Below, piece by piece: positions 7,682 to 15,711 of a DNA stretch of 64,000 nucleotides; position 1 is the first letter of the stretch; every line of letters begins with the position of its first letter. The position numbers were made by a program, and so were the translations under genes. Source of the DNA: Lysobacter_C viscosus (GTDB taxonomy: Bacteria; Pseudomonadota; Gammaproteobacteria; Xanthomonadales; Xanthomonadaceae); assembly GCF_046600715.1 (NCBI RefSeq), contig NZ_JBJMAV010000002.1, forward strand, positions 1-64,000, given 5' to 3'. The notes under the pieces are model-generated. The model did not search any database. It was not told the DNA's origin and worked only from the letters and a program-made list of their open reading frames with translations.

Positions 7682-8074
7682 ATGACCATCGAACGCACGA
7701 CACAACAGCCCGCCGCCACCGTGGCCGAGCGCATCGAAGCGGCCGCCAAGTCCCACGGCTTCGGCGTGCTGCACAGCTACGACTTCAGGCAGACCCTGCA
7801 GGAGAAAGGGCACCCGATCGATTTCGAATGCCGCGTGCTGGAGCTGTGCAGCCCGGCCATCGCCCGGCAGGTGCTCAACCACGATGCATCGCTGGCCGCC
7901 GCCCTGCCCTGCCGCATCGCGGTGTTCGAGCAGGACGGCGGCACGCGGGTGTCGATGATCGGACCGGTGGAGCTGCTCGCGCTGGTCAGCAACGACGCCG
8001 ACATCCGGCCCCACGCACAGGACGTGGAGCAGGCGCTGACCCGGTTGATGGACGAGGTGACGGCTGGGAAGTGA
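7682..8074 (+). CDS. DUF302 domain protein
   Basis: The product is a 130-aa soluble protein that is one DUF302 domain, with the family pattern IDFECRVLELCSP, then ALPCRIAVFEQDGG and SMIGPVELL. The function of DUF302 is unknown; it often sits next to genes for sulfur or redox proteins. It starts 12 bases after the TsdA-like gene and is probably in the same operon. It has no signal peptide, so it acts in the cytoplasm while its two upstream neighbours act in the envelope. Confidence 0.85.
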   Translation: MTIERTTQQPAATVAERIEAAAKSHGFGVLHSYDFRQTLQEKGHPIDFECRVLELCSPAIARQVLNHDASLAAALPCRIAVFEQDGGTRVSMIGPVELLALVSNDADIRPHAQDVEQALTRLMDEVTAGK

Positions 8075-8542
8075 CTTGATGCTGGCGGGTGCGGTGGTGC
8101 GCGGCGTTGGCGCGGACGGGGGCGCTTGATCGTGGGCATTGCGTCGTCGGATGTCGGAGATGACCTGTCTTCCGGCGATTGCGACGCCGCGGCGCCTGGG
8201 CCGGCGGGCGCGGAGGCTGCGACGCCGCCACCATTGCAACCGTCGGCATTTCCGTTGCCTGACGCCGTACGTGTCGCCGTGGCCGCCGGGGGACGACGTG
8301 GCGGATCCGCCGGCGCCGGTTGGGGGGGGGTGCGGGTTCCAGGGGATCGAGGGTTGCGTACGGTTTGTCGGCCGGTGCTCGTTGACACCTGGAACGGCTC
8401 CGTGCGCCTTGGGTGGCGCTGCGCTGGGTGGGTGGCGATCGCGGCTGAAGCCGCTCCTACAGGGGTGTGCGCGTGCGGCGGCGATGCGGCGTTGACGCAT
8501 GGGTGGCTAGGGTGGTGGCTTCCCTAGCCCATGGAGGCCGGC
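8075..8542. other. Gene-free gap with one REP palindrome
   Basis: This stretch of 468 bases has open frames on both strands but no ribosome binding site and no protein-like sequence. It holds one REP palindrome (8437-8461, cggctgaagccgctcctac type) and a run of nine G at 8319-8327. Nothing else is seen. Confidence 0.5.
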
Positions 8543-9001
8543 ATGTCCGAGACGATCTACGACGCCCTGCGCGAGAGCCACGAGACGCAGCGCGCGCTGT
8601 TCCGCAAGTTGCTGCGCAGCAAGGCCGGCACGCGCGAGCGCCTGGACCTGTTCACCCAGGCGCGGATCGAGCTGGAAGCGCACGAAGCGGCGGAAGAACG
8701 GTTCCTCTACGCGCCGATGCTGATGGACGACATGGGGTTGAACTCCACCCGCCATGCGTTGCACGAGCACCACGAGATCGACGAACTGGTCGAGGACGTG
8801 CAGTCACTGGACCCGGCCGGGGACGCGTGGCTGGAGAAGTGCAAGGAGCTGAGCCACCAGGTGCACCACCACCTGCGCGAGGAGGAGAAGAAGTTCTTCC
8901 AGGTCTCGGGCAAGGTGCTGACCGAAACGCAGAAGACGCAGCTGGCGAAGAAGTACCGCAAGGATTTCGAGCGGATGAAGAAGAAGCTCGCCGCGGAGTG
9001 A
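8543..9001 (+). CDS. Hemerythrin HHE-domain protein
   Basis: This 152-aa helical protein has a hemerythrin-like cation-binding domain. Histidine and glutamate ligand candidates appear in RESHETQR, EAHEAAEERFLY, HALHEHHEIDEL and HQVHHHLREEEKKFF. The lysine-rich C-terminus (AKKYRKDFERMKKK) is typical of the bacterial stand-alone form. Such proteins bind a di-iron centre and are linked to oxygen, nitric oxide or stress response. The start at 8543 is 5 bases after GGAGG; the ATG at 8531 overlaps that site. Confidence 0.88.
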   Translation: MSETIYDALRESHETQRALFRKLLRSKAGTRERLDLFTQARIELEAHEAAEERFLYAPMLMDDMGLNSTRHALHEHHEIDELVEDVQSLDPAGDAWLEKCKELSHQVHHHLREEEKKFFQVSGKVLTETQKTQLAKKYRKDFERMKKKLAAE

Positions 9002-9058
9002 GGTCAGTCCCCCGCGCCGCTCCCTCCACGGACCCGTCCTTCCGCGAGCCCCTCTTCC

Positions 9059-9358
9059 TGTAGGAGCGACGTAAGTCGCGATCGGATCCACGGACAGGCG
9101 GGTAGTTGCACCGGAGGCCGCCCTGCCCGTCTGCCCTTGGCAGCGCTTCGTGTAGGAGCGACGTAAGTCGCGATTGGGGGCACGGACAGGCGGCAGCGCC
9201 GCTCCTGCCGCTCGGTCCGCGAATCCGCCCCTTGCAGGAGCGACGTAAGCCGCGATCAGCATCCGGAGGGGGGCTCCTGCGCCGGGCAGACGGTCCAAGG
9301 TGCGGCTGCAACCACCCGCCTGTCCGTGCATTCGATCGCGACTTACGTCGCTCCTACA
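9059..9358. repeat. REP cluster forming nested inverted repeats
   Basis: The gap 9002-9450 holds no gene. It contains REP palindromes at 9059-9082, 9151-9174, 9234-9256 and, inverted, 9334-9358. The first and last are ends of a longer inverted repeat: the flank cacggacaggcggg follows the first, and its complement precedes the last. The same flank also follows the second REP (about 9180). Confidence 0.8.
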
Positions 9359-9450
9359 TAGGCCGGTCGCGAAGCGACGGTGGGGCTGCATTGAGGGGAG
9401 CACCACCCGGGCGACGGAAACATCCGCCGCCGTCGATCCTCCGTACCGGA

Positions 9451-10665
9451 TCAGCCGTTGGACGCGGTTTCGGGGAAGCGCAACGCGTCCAGGTCCGGGT
9501 GTTCCAGCATGACCACGCGGTCGCGGCCGTCGTGCTTGGCGCGGTACAGGGCGATGTCGGCGGCGCGCAGCAGGTCGGCGTGGCGGGGCGACTGGTGCGG
9601 GCACAGCAGCGCAACGCCAATGCTGGCGGTGACATGACCGGCCCCGCCGCCTTCGACCGGCAGATCGAGTGCCGAGATTTCCTGCCGCAGGCGCTCGGCC
9701 ATGCCCCGCAGGTGCCCGGGTTGGGGGTCGTACCAGACCAGGGCGAACTCCTCGCCGCCGTAGCGTGCGGCCATGTCCAGCGGGCGCGCGGCGTGGCCGG
9801 CGATGGCCTTGGCCACCGCCATCAGCGCCGCATCGCCCTCGCCATGGCCATGGCGGTCGTTGAACTGCTTGAAGTGGTCGACGTCGAGCAGGGCCAGCCC
9901 GATCCCGCCGCGTTCGCGAGCGGCCTGTTGCCAGACGCGGTGCAGATGCTCATTGAAGCTGCGGCGGTTGTGGATGCCGGTCAGCCCGTCGCGCTCGGCG
10001 AGTTCGGACAGCATGCCGGCGGTGAGGAAGGTGGTCCGCGCGCGGTGCTCCAGCGCGTAGCCGCCACAGGCGCCGATCACGTTGGCCAGCACCATGAACG
10101 ACAACTGGTAGGTCAGGGTGAGGGGGTCGGGCTGCACCATCGGCACCAGCACCAGGAACATCGCCAGCGCCAGCAGATTGGCGCCCAGCGCCCAGCGCCA
10201 CGGCAGGCCGGTCAGCAGGTGGATGACCACCGGCAATAACAGCGTGCCCTCGTAGGGCAGCGGCGCATCCAGTGCCAGGGAGAGCGCCACGATGCCCACC
10301 GTCCCCAGGCCGGTGACGACGGCGGCCATGAACACCGCGGGCGTCAGCCACGCCTGCCATGCCGGCCGGCGACTGACCAGCAGCGCCGCCGCCAGCGCCG
10401 GCACGATCAGGAACAGCCGGATCGCGGCTGTCCAGCGCGACGCGTGCAAGGGGACCGTGGCCAGGTCGATGGCGACGAAGACCAGGTAGGTACCTACACC
10501 GATCCAGAACACCAAGCGCAGCCAGGTGTGGTTGAGGCGATGCTGCTCCAGCTGGAAGGCGGCCTCGAGCTCGGGCTCGAAGCGCAGCCGGGTGTAGCCG
10601 CGCTCCATCGCCTCGCGATAGGGCGAGTGGTGCGCGGCATCGGGTCGCGTTGGTGAGCTGGACAT
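9451..10665 (-). CDS. Membrane-bound diguanylate cyclase (GGDEF)
   Basis: This 404-aa protein makes cyclic di-GMP from two GTP. The N-terminal half (about 48-205) has six hydrophobic segments and acts as a membrane sensor module of unknown ligand. The C-terminal GGDEF domain (about 225-395) has the active-site motif GGEEF (303-307) and an intact inhibitory site RPLD (294-297), five residues before it, so product feedback is expected. It is a single gene with REP clusters on both sides. The start at 10665 was chosen because upstream in-frame sequence is Pro/Arg-rich; 10611 is an alternative start. Confidence 0.88.
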   Translation of the reverse strand: MSSSPTRPDAAHHSPYREAMERGYTRLRFEPELEAAFQLEQHRLNHTWLRLVFWIGVGTYLVFVAIDLATVPLHASRWTAAIRLFLIVPALAAALLVSRRPAWQAWLTPAVFMAAVVTGLGTVGIVALSLALDAPLPYEGTLLLPVVIHLLTGLPWRWALGANLLALAMFLVLVPMVQPDPLTLTYQLSFMVLANVIGACGGYALEHRARTTFLTAGMLSELAERDGLTGIHNRRSFNEHLHRVWQQAARERGGIGLALLDVDHFKQFNDRHGHGEGDAALMAVAKAIAGHAARPLDMAARYGGEEFALVWYDPQPGHLRGMAERLRQEISALDLPVEGGGAGHVTASIGVALLCPHQSPRHADLLRAADIALYRAKHDGRDRVVMLEHPDLDALRFPETASNG

Positions 10666-10770
10666 GCGTCGGGCCGGCGCGGGGCCGACGGTGCCTCCGG
10701 TGGACGGTCGTATGGCAGGGGCGATGCAAGGGATGTGCCGGGAGGGCCCACTGCACCCTCTCGCCACGGA

Positions 10771-11395
10771 TGCACCTGTAGGAGCGACGTGAGTCGCGAT
10801 GGTGATCGAGCGGGGTCGCGACTTACGTCGCTCCTACAAAGGGTCCGACCGGGCGCGGCCGGTGGGTTGAAGGAGCGGCTTCAGCCGCGATCGGAAGCAT
10901 CAGCAACCAGCACGGTACCGGTTTGCGGCTGAAGCCGCTCGTACAGGCAATGCTGGGGGGCTCCCGATCCGGTGCCTTCTGAAAAACCGATGCACCTGTA
11001 GGAGCGACGTGAGTCGCGATGGTGATCGAGCGGGGTCGCGACTTACGTCGCTCCTACAAAGGTCCGACCCGGTGCGGCCGGTGGGTTGCAGGAGCGGATT
11101 CAGCCGCGATCGGAAGCATCCACCGCCGGGACGGTTTGGGATCGCGGCTGAAGCCGCTCCTACAGGCAATGCTGGGGGGCTCCCGATCCGGTGTCGTCTC
11201 TTGAAACCGATGCACCTGTAGGAGCGACGTGAGTCGCGATGGTGATCGAGCGGGGTCGCGACTTGCGTCGCTCCTACAAAGGGTCCGACCGGGTGCGGCC
11301 GGTGGGTTGCAGGAGCGGATTCAGCCGCGATCGGATGGATCCACAGCCGGGACGGTTTGGGATCGCGGCTGAAGCCGCTCCGACAGGGGGAGGCG
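10771..11395. repeat. Three tandem copies of a 220-bp BIME (REP) unit
   Basis: The string tgcacctgtaggagcgacgt recurs at 10771, 10991 and 11211, an exact 220-base period. Each unit contains two pairs of facing REP palindromes: gagcgacgtgagtcgcg with cgcgacttacgtcgctc, then ggagcgg(c/a)ttcagccgcg with gcggctgaagccgctc. They are joined by nearly identical linkers, including gatcgagcgggg and ggtccgacc. Changes between copies are single bases and short indels. No gene lies between 10666 and 11415. Confidence 0.92.
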
Positions 11396-11415
11396 GGTAC
11401 CGAGCCCTGCGGGGG

Positions 11416-11871
11416 TCAGGCCAGCTGGACGATGCGGGGATGCAGGCCTTCGCCGTTGATCCGGATCTCGGCCACGGTGACTGGCAGCTTGAAGCGGCGC
11501 GGGCCTGCGCTGCCGGGGTTGAGGTGGAGCACGCCGTCGACATGGTCGATGCGCGGGGCGTGGGAGTGGCCGGCGATGACCGCGTGCAGGCCCGCGGCCG
11601 CAGGATCCAGCGCGAGCTGCTTGAGGTCGTGGAGTACGTGCACGCGATGCCCGCCCAGGGCCACGGTGGCGGTCGCGGGGTAGGCATCGGCCCAGTCGCC
11701 GGTATCGATGTTGCCGCGGATCGCGGTGAGTGGCGCCAGCCCGGCCAGCGCGTGGACCACCTCGACCCTGCCGATGTCACCGGCGTGCACGATGTGGTCG
11801 CAGCCGTGCAGGAACGACAGCGCCTCCGGGCGCAGTAGTCCGTGGGTATCGGAGATGACGCCGATGCGCAT
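11416..11871 (-). CDS. Small metallophosphoesterase, YfcE/MJ0936 type
   Basis: This 151-aa phosphodiesterase of the calcineurin-like fold has the metal ligands in order: D8-T-H10 (ISDTH), GD41 (HAGDIG), GN54 (IRGNID), H81 (VLHD) and GHSH (101-104). The family hydrolyses small phosphodiesters; the physiological substrate is unknown. The start at 11871 (MRIGVISDTH) gives the standard family length. A lipocalin gene lies just upstream on the same strand with a gap of 23 bases, so they may be co-transcribed. Confidence 0.9.
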   Translation of the reverse strand: MRIGVISDTHGLLRPEALSFLHGCDHIVHAGDIGRVEVVHALAGLAPLTAIRGNIDTGDWADAYPATATVALGGHRVHVLHDLKQLALDPAAAGLHAVIAGHSHAPRIDHVDGVLHLNPGSAGPRRFKLPVTVAEIRINGEGLHPRIVQLA

Positions 11872-11894
11872 CGGGAGGGGGAACGATGCGGCGG

Positions 11895-12428
11895 TCAGTC
11901 CAGGGGGGCGACCATCACCAGGTCCTGGACCGGGTAGCCGAGCGCGCGGGCATCGTCCTTGAGCTTGTCGAACAGCGCCTGGTCCATGCCGGGCCGGCGC
12001 GAGAGGATCCACAGGTATTTCTTGCTGGGCCCGCCGACGACGGCCCACTGGTAGTCCGAGTCCAGGCCGATCACCCAGTAGTCGGCCCACACCACCGGCA
12101 ACCATGCCAGCCACTCGGGTGCGAACCGGACCTGCAACGCGCCGTTGAGGCCTTCGACCGGCCGCGCGACCCCGGTGGATTCGTCCATGTCGCCGCCCGT
12201 GGTGCGGCAGGCATTGCGCACGTCGATGGTGCCGTCCGGGCGCGGGGTGTAGGTGGCGGTGACGGTGTCGACGCAATGGCGCTGGAAGAACATCGGCAGG
12301 TGCGCGATCTCGTGCCAGGTACCCGCATAGCGCTGCAGGTCCAACGAGGCGACCGGCTGGTTGGCCCTTGCCGGCGCGCCGGCCGCCGAGGCGGCCACGG
12401 CCAGGGTGATCAGTGCGGTCTTGAACAT
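11895..12428 (-). CDS. Lipocalin family protein (Blc-like)
   Basis: This 177-aa exported protein has a signal peptide (1 to about 22) and the lipocalin signature LQRYAGTWHEIAHLP near residue 35, followed by the expected beta-barrel pattern and YQWAVVGGPSKKYLWILSR. Blc-type lipocalins bind fatty acids or lysophospholipids in the cell envelope. Unlike E. coli Blc there is no lipobox cysteine, so it is probably periplasmic and soluble. The start is either ATG 12428 (chosen) or GTG 12437; neither has a clear ribosome binding site. Confidence 0.88.
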   Translation of the reverse strand: MFKTALITLAVAASAAGAPARANQPVASLDLQRYAGTWHEIAHLPMFFQRHCVDTVTATYTPRPDGTIDVRNACRTTGGDMDESTGVARPVEGLNGALQVRFAPEWLAWLPVVWADYWVIGLDSDYQWAVVGGPSKKYLWILSRRPGMDQALFDKLKDDARALGYPVQDLVMVAPLD

Positions 12429-12562
12429 GGGATGCACCGTGGGGCGGGGATGGCCAAGGGTCGCGCCGACGGCGTGACCGTGCAGTGGAGTGGCTGTTGC
12501 GGAGTCGCGGCGTATGGACTTTGGGCAGACTCGGCACGGATGGCATGCTGCGCCAATTTCAG

Positions 12563-12586
12563 GTCGCGACTCACGTCGCTCCTACA
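12563..12586. repeat. Single REP palindrome
   Basis: gtcgcgactcacgtcgctcc followed by taca is one REP of the same family as the clusters at 9059 and 10771. It lies between the lipocalin gene and the terminator of purA. Confidence 0.75.
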
Positions 12587-12607
12587 CGTGCATTCGGGCG
12601 CAAACGG

Positions 12608-12632
12608 AAAGGCCGCCCCGGAGGCGGCCTTT
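12608..12632 (-). terminator. Intrinsic terminator of purA
   Basis: An inverted repeat aaaggccgcc/ggcggccttt with a short loop lies 37 bases after the purA stop codon. The T run of the stem end works for the minus strand. Confidence 0.75.
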
Positions 12633-12668
12633 GCTGATCGGCGCGAACGCCCGGTCAGGCGGCGCGAA

Positions 12669-13961
12669 TCACGCCCACGGGTCGCGCAGGACGATGTTGG
12701 CGTTGCGGTCCGGCCCGGTGGAGACCATCGCCAGCGGGCAGCCGGACAGCTCCTCCAGCGCGCGCAGGTAGGCGCGGGCGGCGGGCGGCAACTTGTCCCA
12801 CTCGGTGATGCCGTGGGTGTTGTCCTCCCAGCCGGGGAACTCCAGGTACACCGGCTCGCACTCGTCCCAGCCCTGCGCGTCCAGCGGCGCGTACTCGGTG
12901 CGCTTGCCGCGGTACTGGTAGCCGATGCACATCTTCAGCGAGGGCATGCCGTCCAGGATGTCGAGCTTGGTGATGCACAGGCCGCTGATGCCGTTGATCG
13001 CGACGGCGCGCTTGAGCGCGACGATGTCGATCCAGCCGCAGCGACGCGGGCGCCCCGTGGTGGCGCCGAACTCCTGGCCGCGCGCGCGGATGCCCTCGCC
13101 CACCTCGTCGTGGAGCTCGGTCGGGAACGGGCCACCGCCGACGCGGGTGGCGTAGGCCTTGGCGATGCCCAGCACGTAGTCGATCGCGTCCGCGCCCACG
13201 CCGGTGCCGGCCAATGCGCCGCCGACGGTGGTGTTGGAGCTGGTGACGTACGGGTAGGTGCCGTGGTCGATGTCCAGTAGCGAACCCTGCGCGCCCTCGA
13301 ACAGCACGCGCTTACCCTGCTTGCGCAGGTCATGCAGGATGCCGGCCACGTCCGACTTCATCGGCTCGACGTAGTCGGCGAACGCGAGTGCTTCGTCGAG
13401 GGTCTGCTGGAAATCGACCGGGTCGACCTTCAGGTACTGGGTCAATACGAAGTTGTGGTAGTCCAGCGCGGCGCGCAGCTTCTCGGCCAGTTGCTCGGGG
13501 TAGTGCAGGTCGGCCACGCGGATGCCGCGACGGGCGACCTTGTCCTCGTAGGCGGGGCCGATGCCGCGCCCGGTGGTGCCGATGGCCTTGCCGCCGGCGG
13601 CCTTCTCGCGCGCCTGGTCCAGGGCGATGTGGTACGGCATGATCAGCGGCGTTGCGGGGCTGATCTTCAGGCGCGAGCGGACCTCGACGCCGTTGGATTC
13701 CAGTTCGGCGATCTCCTTCTGCAGCGCGCCGGGATGCAGCACCACGCCGTTGCCGATCAGGCACAGCGCGCCTTCGCGCAGGATGCCCGAGGGGATCAGG
13801 TGCAGGACGGTCTTCTTGCCGCCGATCACGAGGGTGTGGCCGGCATTGTGGCCGCCCTGGAAGCGCACCACCGCGCCGATTTCCTCGGTCAGCAGGTCGA
13901 CGATCTTTCCCTTGCCCTCGTCGCCCCACTGGGCGCCCAACACCACCACCGACTGACCCAT
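12669..13961 (-). CDS. purA: Adenylosuccinate synthetase
   Basis: This 430-aa cytoplasmic enzyme joins IMP and aspartate with GTP to adenylosuccinate, the first committed step of AMP synthesis. It has the GTP-binding loop GAQWGDEGKGK (about 8-18), HTLVIGG with the catalytic His, the IMP-site region TTGRGIGPAYEDK and the C-terminal GWDE region. The start at 13961 (MGQSVVVLG) follows AGGAG by 8 bases. The gene stands alone with a terminator behind it; its leader contains a large hairpin (14026-14074). Confidence 0.97.
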   Translation of the reverse strand: MGQSVVVLGAQWGDEGKGKIVDLLTEEIGAVVRFQGGHNAGHTLVIGGKKTVLHLIPSGILREGALCLIGNGVVLHPGALQKEIAELESNGVEVRSRLKISPATPLIMPYHIALDQAREKAAGGKAIGTTGRGIGPAYEDKVARRGIRVADLHYPEQLAEKLRAALDYHNFVLTQYLKVDPVDFQQTLDEALAFADYVEPMKSDVAGILHDLRKQGKRVLFEGAQGSLLDIDHGTYPYVTSSNTTVGGALAGTGVGADAIDYVLGIAKAYATRVGGGPFPTELHDEVGEGIRARGQEFGATTGRPRRCGWIDIVALKRAVAINGISGLCITKLDILDGMPSLKMCIGYQYRGKRTEYAPLDAQGWDECEPVYLEFPGWEDNTHGITEWDKLPPAARAYLRALEELSGCPLAMVSTGPDRNANIVLRDPWA

Positions 13962-14025
13962 TACCTGCACTCCTGAATGGCCCGCGCGCGGCAGGCAACG
14001 GCGGCGCACCGCCGCGTGGACACGG

Positions 14026-14074
14026 AAAAAGCCGGAGGGGTGGTTCGCAATGAACGGCCCCATCCGGCTTTTGC
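14026..14074 (-). promoter_or_regulatory. Hairpin with T tract in the purA leader (possible attenuator)
   Basis: An imperfect inverted repeat (aaaagccgga arm at 14026-14036, tccggctttt arm at 14063-14072) ends in TTTTT on the minus strand, about 65 bases before the purA start codon. A candidate -10 box GATAAT lies at 14077-14082 on the minus strand, so the hairpin would sit at the very 5' end of the purA mRNA. It could be a transcription attenuator or a stability element, or a leftover terminator of a lost gene. Confidence 0.5.
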
Positions 14075-14193
14075 GCATTATCCGGGTTTCGGGGGGCCGC
14101 GGCCAGCACCCGTACGTGAAGACGGGTCCACACGGCTCGGTACGGGCCGGAGCGGTCGGCTAGACTGTCCGCCACCCCGGCCCCGGCCCGTGC

Positions 14194-15153
14194 ATGAACC
14201 CGAACTACCTCGACTTCGAGCAGCCCATCGCCGACCTGGAAGCGAAGATCCAGGAACTGCGCCACGCCAGCCACGGCTCGGCCGTGGACGCGGACGCGGA
14301 GGTGCATGCGCTGCAGAACAAGCTGCGCCAGCGCACCGCGCACATCTTCCGCGACCTGTCGTCATGGCAGGTCAGCCAGCTGGCACGCCACCCGGCGCGG
14401 CCCTATACCAACGATTACGTCCGCCTGGTCTGCAGCGAGTTCCAGGAGCTGGCCGGCGACCGCGCGTATGCGGACGATGCCGCCATCGTCGGCGGCCTGG
14501 GGCGGATCGACGGGCGCAGCGTGATGATCATCGGCCACCAGAAGGGCCGCGACACCAAGAGCAAGATCAAGCGCAACTTCGGCATGCCGCGGCCGGAGGG
14601 CTACCGCAAGGCGCTGCGCCTGATGAAGTTGGCCGAGCGCTTCGGCCTGCCGGTGCTGACCTTCATCGATACCCCCGGCGCGTACCCGGGCATCGGCGCC
14701 GAGGAGCGCGGCCAGTCCGAGGCCATCGCCCGCAACCTGATGGAAATGGCCGAGCTGAAGGTGCCGGTGGTGTGCACGGTGATCGGCGAGGGCGGTTCCG
14801 GCGGCGCGCTGGCGATCGGGGTGGGCGACCGCACCCTGATGCTGGAATACAGCACCTACTCGGTGATTTCGCCCGAGGGCTGCGCGTCGATCCTGTGGAA
14901 GTCGGCCGACAAGGCCAAGGACGCCGCCGAGCAACTGGGCCTCACCGCCAAGCGCCTGCATGGGCTTGGGCTGATCGACAAGGTGGTGCGCGAGCCTATC
15001 GGTGGCGCGCACCGCAACCCGCGGCAGATGGCCACGCGACTGAAGGCGGTACTGATGAACGAGCTGGACGCGCTGGTTGACCTCCCCACCGCCGAGCTGC
15101 TGGAGCGCCGTTACCTGCGCCTGCGCAGTTACGGCGCGTACGAGGCCGCGTGA
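14194..15153 (+). CDS. accA: Acetyl-CoA carboxylase, carboxyltransferase subunit alpha
   Basis: This 319-aa subunit works with AccD to move the carboxyl group from biotin to acetyl-CoA, making malonyl-CoA for fatty acid synthesis. It begins MNPNYLDFEQPIADLEAKI as in other AccA proteins, and has the carboxyltransferase core with GRDTKSKIKRNFGMP, PEGYRKALRLM, DTPGAYPGI and GEGGSGGALAIG (oxyanion-hole glycines). Length and order are normal. It is divergent from purA and its stop overlaps a small membrane protein gene by one base. tagact at 14162 could be its -10 box. Confidence 0.97.
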   Translation: MNPNYLDFEQPIADLEAKIQELRHASHGSAVDADAEVHALQNKLRQRTAHIFRDLSSWQVSQLARHPARPYTNDYVRLVCSEFQELAGDRAYADDAAIVGGLGRIDGRSVMIIGHQKGRDTKSKIKRNFGMPRPEGYRKALRLMKLAERFGLPVLTFIDTPGAYPGIGAEERGQSEAIARNLMEMAELKVPVVCTVIGEGGSGGALAIGVGDRTLMLEYSTYSVISPEGCASILWKSADKAKDAAEQLGLTAKRLHGLGLIDKVVREPIGGAHRNPRQMATRLKAVLMNELDALVDLPTAELLERRYLRLRSYGAYEAA

Positions 15154-15419
15154 TGCTGCTGGCCGGTAAGTTCGCCGCCGCCTGCTGGGCCATCGCCAGC
15201 GGTGCCCTGTTCCTGGCGTCGTGGGTGCTGCTCGACGCGAACATGATCTTCGCCCTGGTCGCGCTGGGCGTATCCGCCGGCTGCGCGTGCCTGGCGCTGG
15301 CCTGCCTGCTCAAGCCCTCGCACCGCACCATCGCCCGGCGTGCCGCGCGCGAGCGCCAGGCGCAGGCCGCCAGCGAATCGCGCGTCGACGATGCACCCGT
15401 GAGCCGCAACTGGCGTTGA
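15153..15419 (+). CDS. Small two-span membrane protein
   Basis: This 88-aa protein has two hydrophobic segments (about 5-25 and 30-53) and a basic, hydrophilic C-terminus of about 35 residues (LKPSHRTIARRAARERQ). No family is recognised. The ATG at 15153 shares its A with the accA stop (TGATG), so it is translationally coupled to accA. The role is unknown; coupling to fatty acid synthesis is suggested only by position. Confidence 0.65.
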   Translation: MLLAGKFAAACWAIASGALFLASWVLLDANMIFALVALGVSAGCACLALACLLKPSHRTIARRAARERQAQAASESRVDDAPVSRNWR

Positions 15420-15455
15420 TCCACTGACCGCGGCACAGCCGCGAACGGGGGCCCG

Positions 15456-15590
15456 ATGATCCTGGAAGCGATGCTGGACCACAGGGCCTGGTTCCTGTTC
15501 GCGGTGACAGCCGTTCCGGGAATCGCTGCCGTCGGGGTGTGGGCATGGCGCCGGGCGCGCGGACGTTCGGATACGCGGGACGGGGAGTAG
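15456..15590 (+). CDS. Candidate 44-aa single-span membrane protein
   Basis: A short open frame of 45 codons begins MILEAMLDHRAWFLFAVTAV, has one hydrophobic segment (about 12-30), then WRRARGRS as a positively charged stop-transfer end and an acidic tail ending DGE. A G-rich stretch (gaacgggggccc) precedes the ATG. It lies in the same direction, 36 bases after the preceding small membrane gene and 121 bases before tilS. No family is recognised; the good membrane topology is the main evidence. Confidence 0.5.
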   Translation: MILEAMLDHRAWFLFAVTAVPGIAAVGVWAWRRARGRSDTRDGE

Positions 15591-15711
15591 TCGCCCGGGT
15601 TCGCCCCCCGGGCTGCTGTGCGGGGTCGAAGCGGCCGTTCTTCGCGCGCCGGATCCACCAGGGCGGGCGCGCACGGCCTACCTGCCGCTGCCCCCATGTC
15701 ACCATCGGCGC

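Noticed and set aside
8126..8527. 133-aa open frame between DUF302 and hemerythrin genes
   Set aside because: Runs through a REP palindrome and low-complexity G runs; no start signal.
10771..11395. CRISPR array
   Set aside because: The repeats are palindromic REPs with a 220-base period and repeated linkers, not short repeats with unique spacers, and no cas gene is present.
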